A stretch of 64,000 bases of DNA, taken from Aquilaria yunnanensis. Lineage: Eukaryota > Streptophyta > Magnoliopsida > Malvales > Thymelaeaceae. The stretch lies in the NCBI GenBank assembly GCA_039654915.1, contig CM077593.1, forward strand, positions 75,682,501-75,746,500. Direction: 5' to 3'. The position numbers and the translations under genes were made by a program. The notes beneath the pieces were generated by a model. That model did no database searches and was not told where the DNA came from. It saw only the letters and a program-made list of their open reading frames with translations. The first letter of the stretch is position 1, and the number at the start of each line of letters is the position of its first letter. Of this stretch, positions 44,679-56,629 are shown piece by piece.

Positions 44679-44713
44679 GGTGGACATACACCCGGTGCAT
44701 CCAAGAATTTTCG
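44679..44713 (-). repeat. Right terminal inverted repeat of MULE
   Basis: Reads inward as ATGCACCGGGTGTATGTCCA after 13 diverged bases, pairing with 41793-41827. Confidence 0.82.
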
Positions 44714-44722
44714 CCCCAAATC
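44714..44722. repeat. Right 9-bp target duplication of MULE
   Basis: CCCCAAATC, identical to 41784-41792. Confidence 0.93.
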
Positions 44723-46097
44723 TTTGTAGGAATCAAATAGAACAAATTGATTCAAATGAAATTATTGAACAAATATTAAAATATTGTGTGCGTGAGGTTC
44801 AATCCAGCTTTGAGCCGAAAGCTTCAGACGTGGTGCCATTTGTGACCACCCAAACGCTAGTTGGACAGGATTTTTAAAAGTTTAGTGGCTCTTTGAAATC
44901 CAAATTCAGTTTAGGGGCCAAAAGATTAAATTGTAAATAGTTTTGGGTGCCATTGGGACGTAAGGTTTTTAAGTTTTATTATTTGCATTCCATGTAAAAA
45001 ACATATTTCTATAAAAGAATAGCAAGGTCTCTTGTTTTCTTTATTCGTTACACGTCTATATATTCATTTTGTTGGAATGTCTAGAACAAATAAATAAATA
45101 TTGATCTCTTTTAAGTTTTGATAGAAAAGCACCAAGTCCCAGGTCACATGCTTTTCCAAACATGTAGATGACCGGAGAAGCTACTGACTAGGAGATTTTT
45201 CTTATTTGAAATAAATTGTACTAAATAAATATAGAGAAGTAATACTTTTTTATGATTTAGTGGTCTGAGGATGGCTTGGAACTTGCAAGTAAAGATTGTT
45301 TTAGAGACTCAAGGGGTTGTTTGTTCAAGGAGAACTGTTCAATGCCTAAGTTATTTTGTTACTCAATTGTGGTCTAAGTGTATTGCGAATAGCAACAATT
45401 GTGTGCTTAATCATGTTGGATTATGTCCTTATATATGCTTAATCCTTCTATTGTAGAACATAAACCCCTTATTAATGGATATGATTGTAAGTCTTATTAT
45501 AATTAACCTCTATAGTTATTGTTGATCTATTTGCCTAATTAGACTGATATTTATCTAGTATTGGTTAGCTATTGGGGCATGGACACTTGATCAACATTCC
45601 TGTGCTCTCTCCCCCATGGGCTTGATGTAAGGCACATTTGGATATGTACAACTTTGCTAGATATCTTATTGAGACAAACTATATAATAAATTACATAGTG
45701 CAAACATTCTACCTCCACCAGCTAAAAAAAAGGAGATAATGGATCCTTTTATCGACAATCCTTCTCTTAATAAAGATCAAACTGATATACAACTCTGGAT
45801 CTAACTAATCCATTTAGCACCAAAATCCATTCATTGCATCATATCAAAAAGGCATCTCCAACTAATTGAATAAAAATATTTTCTTAAGCCATTTTTTGCT
45901 TGCTAAATTTTGCATAACTCACAATCTGTTTTCAATTAGAACTTTGTCCAAAATCTACCTCCTTTTCAAAAAAGCTAACTAACTTTTAGTAATGAATAGA
46001 AAGGTTGCTTTTCTTAAGTCTGTTTGCTAGCAGCTATCTAATGATCCACTTAGGCTGATAGGACATAATCTTTTAGATTGTATGATTAGGTTTCCTC
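44723..46097. other. Unassigned intergenic region
   Basis: No convincing gene. A 61-codon plus-strand frame at 45271-45456 has no recognisable motif. Confidence 0.45.
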
Positions 46098-46102
46098 TTA
46101 CA

Positions 46103-46272
46103 TGTAAAGAATAATGATTTTACCATAAAACATACAGTGGCTGAGTTGTCTCAATTATTGGATTAAATTCATTGTAGGAAATAATTACTAGTTAACACGT
46201 GATAACTATAAGAGGATACAAGTGAGATAATATAGCTAGGTACTATCATTTAGCTAGGTGTTATCAATAACA
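46103..46272 (-). repeat. 3' LTR of old copia element
   Basis: 170 bp matching 53096-53249. It is longer because of a small internal duplication around the two TAGCTAGGT motifs. Confidence 0.82.
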
Positions 46273-46279
46273 CAACTCT

Positions 46280-49140
46280 ATAATTGCAATGGGGTCAAGA
46301 GCATTTAAGATTGTCACAATTGATGACTTAATCTTTGGCAAAAATAAGCTCCACATCTAATGTTCCTTAGGCCACCTTCTCTCGAACGAAATAAAAGTCA
46401 ATTTTGACATGTTTTGCTCATGCATGGAACATGAGATTTGAACCAAGATATGTACCACCAACGTTGTCACATTGGAGGCATGGTGGTTGTGACTAATAGG
46501 CCTTAAGTTTATAGAGTAACATAGCATTTGCTAGTGATCGATATTTTGCTTCTTTACTTGATCGTCATATAGTAAACTATTTTCACAAGCTCTAAGAAAC
46601 TAGGTTGGATCATCCAAGTACCCTGCCCAATCAATATAGGAGAATGCACTAGGGATAGATGATTTAGAATTAAACACAAACAGCTTGAGAGCAATAGTGT
46701 GCTTCAGATAGCTTAGGATGCATTTTTCATGTGTCAATGAGTAGTGGTGAGGCACCGCATATTCTAGAAAATGTTATTTATAGGAAAAAAAATATCTAGT
46801 CTTGTAAAGGTAAGGTACTATAGTGCTTTGATAGTGATGTAGTTTTTAGAAGCATCAGATAACAGTTCATCAATGTTTTTCCATAACTTCTTACTCATTG
46901 ACATGGGAGTAGGAAAAGCTTTGTGTCATGAATCCTGATTTTTCTTAGCAAGAACGGGATGTATTTTCACTATGACAATAGAATCTCATCATGAGATGGT
47001 ATAACTTTAATGCTAAGAAAGTTGCTTAGGGTGCCAAGTCCATTGACTGCAAAGTGAATGTGTAGATGGCGAAAGAATTCATCAATGATTGAGGGCGATG
47101 AACATGTTATGATAATGTCATGTACATAGACTAAAATATCGATAATAAGACCAGATGTATTTTAGATGAACAAGGAGATGTTAGGTCTTGAATAAACGCA
47201 TCCAAGCTCTTGAAGCCAAGAGCTTAATCAAGAGTTCCAAGCATAGGGTGCCTGTTTATGGCTATACAAAGATTTGTGTAGTTTACGCACATGATTTGGA
47301 TATTGTGGATGTACATAGCCTAGAGGTTGCTTTATATATAAGTTTTTACCAAGAAATCCATGCAAGAAAAAATTTTGAATGTCAATTGGATGTAGATTTT
47401 AGCCTTTTGAAACTACCAAAGAAAGTATGAGCTAAATTGTGAATGGCTTGATCACTGAACTATAAGTGTTGTTATAATTAAGCCATATTGTTGCTTAAAG
47501 TGGTTTGTCACTAGACATGCTTTATGTTGATAGATACTAACATTAGCTTTGCTCTTAAGATTGAATTCCCATCCATTATTAATAACATTCATGTCCTTCT
47601 GCTGAGGAACCAAAGACCAAGTTTTGCTCTTGGTTAAAGCTTCATATTTAGAGTACATGGCCTATTTCTAGGATGGATATTTTATGGCTACCAAATTTGA
47701 TGTAGGCTAAAGTATATCATGTGACACAACTATAGACACAAGTGCTTTAAAGATAGGATATCTAACTATACCATCAATAAATTGTTTGGGTTTTCTGATA
47801 TTATCTTGAAGCCTTGTTCTTATAGAACATCAAGCAAGGTAGGTTTAGGTGGATTTGAGGTCTGGCTGTCATTTGTTTGTTGATCTACAACTGAAGAAGC
47901 CTCCAATGAAGGAGGCATAGATTACTCAAGTGTAGTGGAGAGAGGTATGACTATGGATGGAAGATGAATACATGTATTGGTTTGAGCTAGAGTTGTACTT
48001 GTAGCAAGCTGTGAAGAAAGGGAAATAAGACTCATCAAACGCAACATCTCTAGAGATATAAAGATGGCTAGTTGGCACATGAAGACAACTGTATCCTTTT
48101 ATGATTTCTACTTTAACCAATTAAAACACAATGAAAACACATAGTTTAGAATGAAACTCTAGCTTATTAGAATTATAATCACAAAGGTTAGCCCAACAAG
48201 CATAACCAATCACTTTAAAAAATTAGTAACATACTTTGATGTAAAAAGGTTCTCCATCAGTCTTACTTTATTATTCGCATGACTGAGAAGATAATTAATA
48301 AGATAGCATGCCAAAAGAAATACATCATCCCAAAAATTAATAGGCATGGATACTTGTGTTAGAAAAGATAGCTCGGTCTTAACCATATGCTTGTGTCTTT
48401 TTCCTGTGGAACCATTTTGTTAGAGAGTGTGAGGAAAAAAGGCTTTATACTCGATAAAATAAAAGAGAAAAATTTATGAAGCATTTAATACTCACCACAT
48501 CAATCTATTTATATGTCTTTGATTTTTTTTTCCCAAGAGCCATTGAATGGGACTTTAAAATTGAAAGAAAACAGGCTCAGGGTTAGATTTGCAATTTAAG
48601 GGTAATAAACTCATAAAGTTGTTGAAATCATGAATAAAGCTAACATAATATTTGTAACCATTAATAGAATTGGGTGTTGGAGCCCAAACATTTGGGAAAA
48701 CAAGTTCTAAATGAGATAAAGACTCATGGCTCAAAGAAGTGAAAGGCAATTGATGACTTTTTACTTGTTGGCAAGCATCATAATTGGATGACAACTTATT
48801 CTTGCATAAAGGGGGATTATTGTGCTAAATGATTTGTTGAATGACAGGCCTTGTGGGGTGACCAAATCTTTTTTGCCACTAGCCCTGATTGACTCACTGA
48901 CCAAAAGGCACATATTCTAGCAAGGGAACAATGGAATGCTTGGTTAGTTGATAAAGGCCATTATTGCATTGACCTTGAAGCAAGGTTTTCATTGTGACTT
49001 GATCATTGATAAAGAAACAACGATGAAATTCCACAAAGATATTGTTATTTTCATAAGCTTACTTACGAATATTAGATTTTTAATGATGCCAAGAACATGA
49101 AGAACATTTTTTAGATGCTCTAGGGCTTTCGGTAAGAAAA
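46280..49140 (-). pseudogene. Old copia pol remnant
   Basis: Minus-strand fragments: integrase zinc/core region at 48794-48555 (ACQQVKSHQLPF, LELVFPNVWAP, YYVSFIHDF); post-integrase segment at 48120-47926 (KGYSCLHVPTSHLYISRDVAFDE); RT start at 47658-47452 (MYSKYEALTKSKTWSLVP and KACLVTNHF); RNase H and C-terminal copia motifs at about 46760-46330 (LSYLKHTIAL, DWAGYLDD, SKKQN-like). Stops and shifts occur throughout. The family order is preserved, so this is a single decayed copy. Confidence 0.84.
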
Positions 49141-49143
49141 TTC

Positions 49144-49564
49144 TTAAGTCACCAATATGAAAAATTGATAGACCTGTACCTTGTCTATGCCACCACCCCT
49201 TGGCATTACCTCGACAACTTGAGCTTGCTTGAGTAGTAACATCAACAGAGCTGTTAATGGTAGACCCCTACAGCGGTGCATCATACCTTTCCAATCTAAG
49301 TTTACAAGCAAGAAGATGGCCATATAGATCATTAAGGGGGATTGGATAAATCTTGGTTACGGTTAATATGACCAAGGGGTCATAGTTGGAGCCATGACCT
49401 GCAAATGTGTAAGGCACAGCCTCAAACTCTTGTAGGGACAATTCTACTATAGATAGAGTATCTGACAAGCTTTTGACATGTTAAAAGTATTTACCGATTG
49501 TCTAATCCTTCTTTGTATTGTAGCAGGTTGATAACAGATCTAATTGACTCGAGGAAGTTGATGA
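49144..49564 (-). pseudogene. Old copia gag, C-terminal half
   Basis: Minus-strand HVKSLSDTL followed by ELSLQEFEAVPYTFAGHG and LNDLYGHLLACKLRLE, matching the UBN2/Retrotran_gag region of copia (…DSLAxxG…LNGLxxEYxxF…LLxHExRLE). The N-terminal half lies beyond the hAT-like insertion, at about 52677-52960. Confidence 0.75.
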
Positions 49565-49572
49565 TGTGCTCA
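49565..49572. repeat. Left flank of hAT-like insertion (candidate 8-bp duplication)
   Basis: TGTGCTCA compares with ATTGCTCA at 52669-52676 (six of eight identical). Eight bases is the hAT duplication length, and copia gag homology breaks at just these two points. Confidence 0.55.
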
Positions 49573-52500
49573 GCCTAGGCCAATCCTAACCCAAACTTGG
49601 GCAGAGTTTGTGCAGGCCTGGCCCTGGGTTAGGCTTTTTATATTTATTTTTTGTAATTTTTTAAAATCTTTGGCTAATTTATTTTATTTTTTTGAATTTT
49701 TGTGTTCTTTTGAAAATATTTGGCTAATCATGATATCAAAGAAAAATGCCACCACTAGTGTAATTTTTAATAATAAAATGCCAAATGGCACTTGCAAATA
49801 CTTGGAATGGGCCTTACATGGGGAAATAATGATACGTTCCAAAAATAGCCAATCTTAAAACCTATGATCTATGTTGAACAGCATAATGAGATCAAATACA
49901 TACTAAGAACTGAAAGGAAATCCTAGGGTGTGGAAGCCTCATTATAATATTACACCTCATTATCTGAAGTCTTTTGGTCTTGCTTTCTTAAGGCAGCAAC
50001 ACCCTAGTGAGAATTGCACACGCAGACCTCCACTTCTTTTGGAGTCAACCTCGCCTGTTTCTATGAAATGACTCATTTACTAGTACTGAAAGTGGACTCA
50101 GATGTGACGATGGAGACTAGTACTACTAGAACCTCCTTGGCAATAATGGGCATAATAAAAAATTTGTTACTCTTCGCTCTCCATTACTACAAAATATAAT
50201 CTTAATTTGTCTCAAATAAGGTGTGGAGGTAATCATCTACTTCTGGTAGGGTAGAAGATATGGGTTGAGAACAGTTGAGTAGTTATTCTGCCGGGTTGAA
50301 TGATGCTGATGACAATAAGGATGAAGCGCCAACGGTGGCTAAAGTAGTGGTTCTTACCTTGTCTTTTTGGGGGGATGAATACTCCTTGTATAGCTTCGGT
50401 AAATGTTCATCAGCTTCAGCAGTGACAACATAACCCCTGGCATTCTCCATTTCCAAAAAACTATAGTATCCCCGAAGTAAGCACAATGTACTCAAAATTT
50501 TAATGGTTGGGTCAAGCAAAGATGCAAGTAAAAAGATAGGGGAATATATGAGAATTGTGTAACCCACTAGTCCTTCATTGCCTTGACTGTGTCTTTTAAA
50601 AATTGACCTATTTTGTACTATTCAAAAACATAAATGATATTTACCAAATACATCAAACCTTGTGGACAGTAAGGTAGTAAACACCAGAGAAAAAAAAGTT
50701 GCCATATAAAAGTACAGTAGGAATTGGCAAAGTTTATAACATTTGTCCCACATTTTAGTGGTGAGAACTTCCTTACCCACTTTCAAGTTCAAAAACACGA
50801 TTAACAAAGCTACATATGGATATGTATCTGTGAACATCTTAAATGTGGAGTTCAATCAAGTATGACAATCAAGTTTGAAACATTTCCAAGAAAATGGTTG
50901 GCTGTTTTCAAGACAATAAGCTTTGAATTCATGACTAATTTTGGCCTAGACTTTGAATAAACTAATGCATTATGGATTGGAATGATTTCCATTTACAAAA
51001 CATTAAGTCCTTTTTGTGCACAGAAGTTGAAAATATGACACAAACATTAAACATGGAAAAAAACATTATTCCAAAGGGGTTTCAAAAACTATAGAGTTCT
51101 CAGGTAGCCCCATCATTGTTTGAAATGTTATCAAAATAAATGCAAAAACTTTTTCAGCACAATAAATTTCATTCAATATAACTAAGATGCATTGATTGAT
51201 ATTGTACCCAATATGGTCAGATTCCATGCATTTGAATGCAATAATACATTTTTGAATGGCCCAATCTACATTTATACAATGTGTAGTCACACAAACTATT
51301 TCCTTCTCAATATTAAATGTCCACATATCACTAGTGAATGTAATGCAATGATCAAGTGAGCAAAAATGTACTTGAAGATTAGACTTACCGAGTTCATACA
51401 TTTTAAACGTTTATCTTCTAACTACTATCCTAGATTGTTTCTTAAAGGCTAGGTTTAAATTAGAAGTAATCTAATTTTCTTAATGTACATCTTCAGTTTG
51501 CCAAAATGGTTTTTCTATAAGTATCATCTAGTTAACCAAACCTTCCCTACATTCTTGCAGATTAAATCTAAAGATACCTAAACCATTGGTCGTACTCTCG
51601 AGTTGTGTTTGTCCACCGGGGCTAGCCTGGGCACCTAGATAATACATCAGATGATCATTCATGATATGTTGTTATAGCATCTCGATCCTATAATTCACCT
51701 TGTAAACCAATTTCTTCCCATAGTGCTTGCACTTTGTGAACCGAGCATTATTCTCCCAAACCATCTCAAAATGCTCCCACACAAATGATTTCAGGTAAGA
51801 TTTACCGTCAACGCCATCAAAGACTTGGCTTTGAGGTGTTAGTTACGATCCATCAGCTCCATGTAGATTAATAGTTATTATGACCGTTTCTTCAACTTTA
51901 GCGTCATCATCAGACTGTTGCTCCTCGAACTCTAAATCGATATTGTTGATCTCGATGTTGGTGGGCTCATCAATATCTTGGATGTGAATACCTTTTCTAG
52001 TTGGATTTTTGCAATGGAAGAATAACCTCAAACAGGTGCAAAAGGTGGAGTTCTTGGCAGGGGCAGAGTTAGTACTCTTCCTTGATGCCATTGAGTTGAT
52101 GCAAAATAATGAAAGATAAATTAAGGAGAGATTAAGAAGAGATTACCAGGAGATTAGTAGGAGATTACAAAAAAATGGTGGAGAGGTTGAAGATAATTGT
52201 AAAGAATGTAGTTGTATAAAAAGGAGAATGTAGGAATTGGTGTGAGGAATTGAGGAAATGAGTCCCTTTATTTATAAGAGAGGCCAAAAATTTGTTAGAC
52301 CAAAAAACCCTAAAACACTAGCCATTTAGAGGAGCTGGATGGGGGTAGTGAAGTATTATGGCCAAAAGAGCCGTTTGAAGCTTCCTAGGATCCTTGTTGT
52401 GTAATTATTATTATTATTTTTTTAATCAAGCAACCATTTGAGGCTTTTTCAAATAGCTGGCCCAGCTCGGACTTGACTGGGCTGGACCAAATGAGTTGGT

Positions 52501-52668
52501 TTGAGCCATGCCTGGGCCTAAACTTTAACTTGTCTTAGGCCAATCCTTACTCTACCCCCTTCACGCACACACACAGCCAAGTTCTTCCCGAGCTCAACCC
52601 TTGCTATACCATGCCACCCATTGACCATGCTTTGGTCTAATTTGACCCAGGGTTGGTTAGCCCAGCCT
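49573..52668 (-). mobile_element. hAT-superfamily DNA transposon remnant, minus strand
   Basis: It interrupts copia gag and encodes a decayed hAT transposase. Both ends contain GGCCAATCC/GGCTGGGC-type GC-richer sequence (CCTAGGCC at the left, GCCCAGCC at the right), but the terminal inverted repeats are weak. The exact ends rest on the candidate 8-bp duplication and on the copia gag break points. Confidence 0.65.
49950..52091 (-). pseudogene. hAT transposase, decayed
   Basis: From 52091 down: an N-terminal acidic region; a BED-type finger region at about 51770-51640 (SFVWEHFEMV, KCKHYGKK where the second Cys is lost, QQH); the RNase H-like core at 51401-51066 with ITFTSDMWTFNIEK (catalytic-region SDMWT); LASLLDPTIK at about 50540; and the hAT dimerisation end at about 50160-50010 (IIAKEVLVVLVSIVTSESTFS). 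These are in family order. Stops are frequent, so it cannot act. Confidence 0.8.
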
Positions 52669-52676
52669 ATTGCTCA
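52669..52676. repeat. Right flank of hAT-like insertion (candidate 8-bp duplication)
   Basis: ATTGCTCA; compare 49565-49572. Confidence 0.55.
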
Positions 52677-52960
52677 TATCTACTTTCAAGTGGCATTCAA
52701 CATCACTGGATGTCAAGAGGTGGATAACATGGGCAATTCAATGGAGAAGAAACCAATGTAAGAACTTGCTAATATTACTGGAACTAATGCTGATAAGCCA
52801 GATTAGGGACATGGACTGGGTCTCCTCCTTCTATTGATTCACCATCAGGAATTGTAGCTAGGGGTGCAGAACTATGCCATCAATGTAAGCCATCAACCAC
52901 TACCCTCTCAAGTAGGGTAGAAACTGCACTTTTGAGAGAAGATAATTGTCACTTGTAAAA
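52677..52960 (-). pseudogene. Old copia gag, N-terminal half
   Basis: Minus-strand FLPYLRG..LM.YIDGI and SSDVECHL match the start of copia gag (FLxLLRGYxLxGYIDG... SxDVWxxL). It is cut at the hAT-like insertion and continues at 49564. Confidence 0.6.
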
Positions 52961-53085
52961 AAAAATGGTAATCAGATAGCAAGGTTTAACAACGACAAAA
53001 GTAGAAAAAAGAAGAGTTAGAGTTGGAGATAGATAAGGGTAGAGAATATGGGTTACCGGAACACATGACGTAGGTCTGAAATGTT

Positions 53086-53095
53086 TCTGATACCA
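53086..53095 (-). other. Primer-binding site of old copia element
   Basis: TGGTATCAGA on the minus strand directly follows the LTR end (TTTACA). Initiator Met-tRNA type. Confidence 0.8.
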
Positions 53096-53249
53096 TGTAA
53101 AGAATAATGATTTTGCCGTAAAACACAAATGCCAGAGTTTCTCATTTATAGGAACAAAATGATTATAGGGGATAATTGAAAGGTAATTGTATGTGATAAC
53201 TATAAGATAATACAAGTGAGATAAATATAGCTAGGTATTATCTCTAACA
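53096..53249 (-). repeat. 5' LTR of old copia element
   Basis: 154 bp. On the minus strand it starts TGTTAGAGATAATACC and ends TTCTTTACA. Matches 46103-46272. Confidence 0.85.
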
Positions 53250-53254
53250 TTACC

Positions 53255-54779
53255 TTTGAGAAGTTTCAAACTCTAATGAAAATTAATCATTTCTCCTTTG
53301 AAAATCACCAAGCAGTTTTCGAAAAAAAACTTAAAGTTTTATTTATCTAGCCCTGGTGTCGTTAAACATACATAACTGCACAAGTCTTCCATGTTCCATC
53401 CTCATTGAATGTTTTTGCAACTTCCTAGGCATCAAACACATTTAGCTTTTTACACTTATAAATTCCACATGTGGCCACTTATTCAATACATTAGACAAGT
53501 AGTCCTTATCAAATTTTCAAATCTTCTCCTTTATGATGACTAGCTCTTTTGTCTATACTACAGTGATTGAGAGAGCTTTCATAAAGTTTTTCCTTACTTG
53601 TTTAGCATCATGTAATGAAAATAATTTAATTTTTTTTCTTTTTCTAATACGATTTTGGCTCTAGATTTTTTTATTATTATTGATTCTTTAATCTCAAGGC
53701 ACCTTAGTAACTCTTGAAGAATACATTTCTTCTCACCTATTTTAGCATGGAAAGCATCTCTATTTTTTGTTGCAGCACAAAATTATTCTTCATTTTCTTA
53801 CAATTTTAAATTTTTCATATCTATTTGACCAAAGATTTAAGCAGTTCCAACATTTCAGACTCCACTTCAGAACCTTTAATTCCATTTTAAAATATTTGTA
53901 CCTCGCCTTTAAATTTGAATTTTTTCTAATTCATCCTCGATAAACTTAGAAAAACAATTATGAGTGACTAGGCATACATGAACTTGAATGGCATCAGTCC
54001 AAAATTGGACATATCGTGCTTTAGATAATTCAAAAAATATTCCAAAAATATTCCCTTTTAGTTCAACTAGTAGGAATGTCAATAGATATCTAGTTTGGCA
54101 ACATCCATTGACCCATTTGTCTCTTTTATTTTCATAGTATTTTACTAGAATCCACACATATAAATAACCTTAACTAATGTTTACTCTTTTAGGAATAGTT
54201 TCATACTTATGTGTCTCCATAATCTACTCCCAATATTCAATAACTGATGATCAATGTGCAAAAGGTAGAATATCCCTCCTTTGTTTGTACCTTTGAGAAC
54301 GACTATGACAACCATAAACCTCTCTTTGTCACTTTCTGTTTCTCTATCACTCAACTTTGTTTCTCTTCCCATATGTGAGCAAGCATGTGTAGTAGGGGTA
54401 ATCTAATGGAAAACAAAATGTACGTTAGTCATTTCCATTCACCATCTAGCAAGTCATCCAAATTACGATTAACAAAGTTAACATTTCCATAATTCTAGGA
54501 TTGACATTGAAAGTTGATTAGTTTTAGGACTACTTTAAGACAATGTGTAAAGTTTTAGGACTCACTAATATCTTTTCCCTAAACAAACTAATAGATTGCT
54601 AATAGATGGTTACGACAACATTCATACCAAGAACATCTAACATTGGCATCAATGTTAACAATCAAATGATTTGATAAAAAATTAAATTGCCAGAACCAAT
54701 TCCACAACATCAAAAGGCTTAAACTTGAAAATTAATTTGCTCATTTATTTCCAAATAACCCAAGCTGAGATGTTTAATG
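53255..54779. other. Unassigned region before LINE 2
   Basis: A minus-strand frame of 82 codons (54157-53909) contains ELKGNIFGIFFELSKA, faintly like the start of plant LINE ORF1 proteins. Nothing firmer is visible. Confidence 0.35.
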
Positions 54780-56625
54780 TGGCAAACCAAGCTAGTTTTT
54801 TATTATCTTTTTTAAGGTGGTATGGAGGGCTACCATGAAGAGATTCTTGAATGGTCAGGCCCAACCAAATATGGTTTGTTACCAATTAAACATTGAATAC
54901 CAAACCTGAGAAGAAGTATGACAACAAACTAATATATGGTTAGTGGATTGCATTCATCTGCTAGTCTGTGGACATGAATTATCATATATTTGGACAGATC
55001 ATACAATTAGAAACAACCTTTTTAGCAACTTATCTTGCAGTTGCCTCCAAGAAATGTTGATTTTGCTTGGAAATAGTTCATTCCAATGCTCTCTTCCAAA
55101 AGTATATAAAAGGGGCAACATGTTGTTATCAATGCTATTGCTGAAATCTTGGACAAAGTAGACACATCAAAGTTACATGACTCCAAACAAGAGGCATATT
55201 TCTCATGTGCATTAGGCATAAACTCAAACAAATCTGCAAAAAAAGATTCAAGTTAACCTAACTCCCTACGCCTCAATTTTCTTCACTAACACCAATCCCA
55301 TCTCCGTTCAAACCCATTGTAACTCCTTCCCTCATTAAACGTAGCAAATTTGTTAGTTTTAGTTGGAATTGTCTATGAAATCTAACTTTGATGCTTTTAA
55401 CCCCTAACTAATGTCCTTCTAAAAACTTACATTCATTCCACTCCACAACCCTTCTTATCAACTTAACAGGAACATGAAAATTTTCAATAGTTTGACCTAT
55501 TTGAATAATGTTACCTTACACAACCTAGCCCAAACCAGAAATTTTGGACCTCTTAATCCACCATCTAACAAATAACTACTTTAAATTAGGGGTAAAAATC
55601 AACTAAATGCCTTAATTAACAATTTGAGCTCAAGCTTAATTGTTTTGTTATCAAACCAAGTCTAACGAGTCTTCAGCTTGAACTTTTGCTGCATCCACGA
55701 TTCAAATGCTTAAAAAGCTAAGTTTCAACCCTGATAATGTTCTGCTCAAATCCTTATTAATTTTAACAATTCTAATATAAAAATTAATATAATAGTATAA
55801 TATATTAGTTACAAAAAAATAATCCTACCCTAAAAATCCTAAAATACTCTGTGAATTAAGCTTAAATCATTGATAGAGATTTAGGCATATTGAACTATTA
55901 GGCCAATCTTGAGCCCTTTTAAGTTGAGCTTCGAAGCCCGTTGATTGAGCTCATTGCACTAGAACTTAATAATGAGTAGACCCCTTTCAGGCTAAGATTC
56001 AAATCTTGGGTCTACTCATTTCCACCTAACTCTAAATAATCTTATGCCAAAAGCACCACTCCTCACTATGGAAACTTCATAACTATTTCCTTAGTAGTAC
56101 TTGAATTTTACCTATAAAAGTATGCACACTAAGTCCACCCACCTCCTTACATGCTAACACCTTCTTCAAGGAAACCCAACTAATGTTTTTACCTTTCTTT
56201 TTGCCCTACCCAAAATAAGGATGCAAATTTTCTAGGTCTTTTATGATACTAACAGGGGCTAGAAAAGTGACAACAAATATAGGTGGAAGGCAAGATAAAA
56301 ACAAATTTTATAAGGTCCAACCTCCCATCGGCTGATACAAAGTTGGGCGGCCATATCTTCAACTCAACCTTAAAACTTTCAACAACTAATTTTTATCATT
56401 CTATATTTCCATGCTCAACAAGGAGGCAACCCCAGATACAAGAGGGGAGTTTTATCTAACAAACAATTTATTGCATTTGCTACAGCTTTCACTTCTTTTG
56501 TATCAATACCTACACAATACAACCTTTTATATGACCGACAATGAGAATTTATTAATGGAAAATAAAAGATATAGGCTTCATCTTGGAGGAGAAAATGAAG
56601 ACACAAGCACCCAAAACCCAACAAT
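54780..56625 (-). pseudogene. LINE 2 RT C-terminal part and zf-RVT region
   Basis: Minus-strand pieces in order: TPLLYLGLPPC (canonical LPxxYLGLPLG) near 56425; QPIGGWTL..LFLSCLPP (canonical LSxGGRxTLIKSVLSSLPTY) at about 56330-56290; a WGxxKGKNISWVSLKKV..KEVGGLSV-like segment at about 56220-56110; and a NISAWVIWK block (canonical W.IW..RN) at about 54770-54740. These mark the LINE RT thumb and its C-terminal zinc-binding region. Confidence 0.72.
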
Positions 56626-56629
56626 CAAA

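Larger units (their letters stand above)
41793..44713. mobile_element. Mutator-like element (deletion derivative)
   Basis: 2921 bp between perfect 9-bp duplications. The 35-bp ends align as inverted repeats, best in the inner 22 bases (ACACC.GGTGTAT...CACC core). It contains a minus-strand FAR1-like gene start and a plus-strand exon pair that run toward each other. The MULE transposase catalytic domain is absent, so the element would need enzymes from elsewhere. Confidence 0.9.
46103..53249 (-). mobile_element. Old Ty1/copia element with short LTRs, minus strand
   Basis: Short LTRs (46103-46272 and 53096-53249) bound the element. Flanks TTACA and TTACC match at four of five bases, as expected for a decayed 5-bp duplication. 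On the minus strand the 5' LTR ends TTTACA and is followed by the TGGTATCAGA primer site. Gag, integrase, RT and RNase H remnants lie in correct order on the minus strand, with many stops. A hAT-like element interrupts gag. Confidence 0.82.

Noticed and set aside
45620..45800. Minus-strand DPLSPFF-like string suggesting a LINE RT fragment
   Set aside because: Only one short motif without supporting neighbours; probably chance.
53909..54157. Possible LINE ORF1 start (ELKGNIFGIFFELSK)
   Set aside because: Too short and isolated to call a gene; mentioned only in the regional note.
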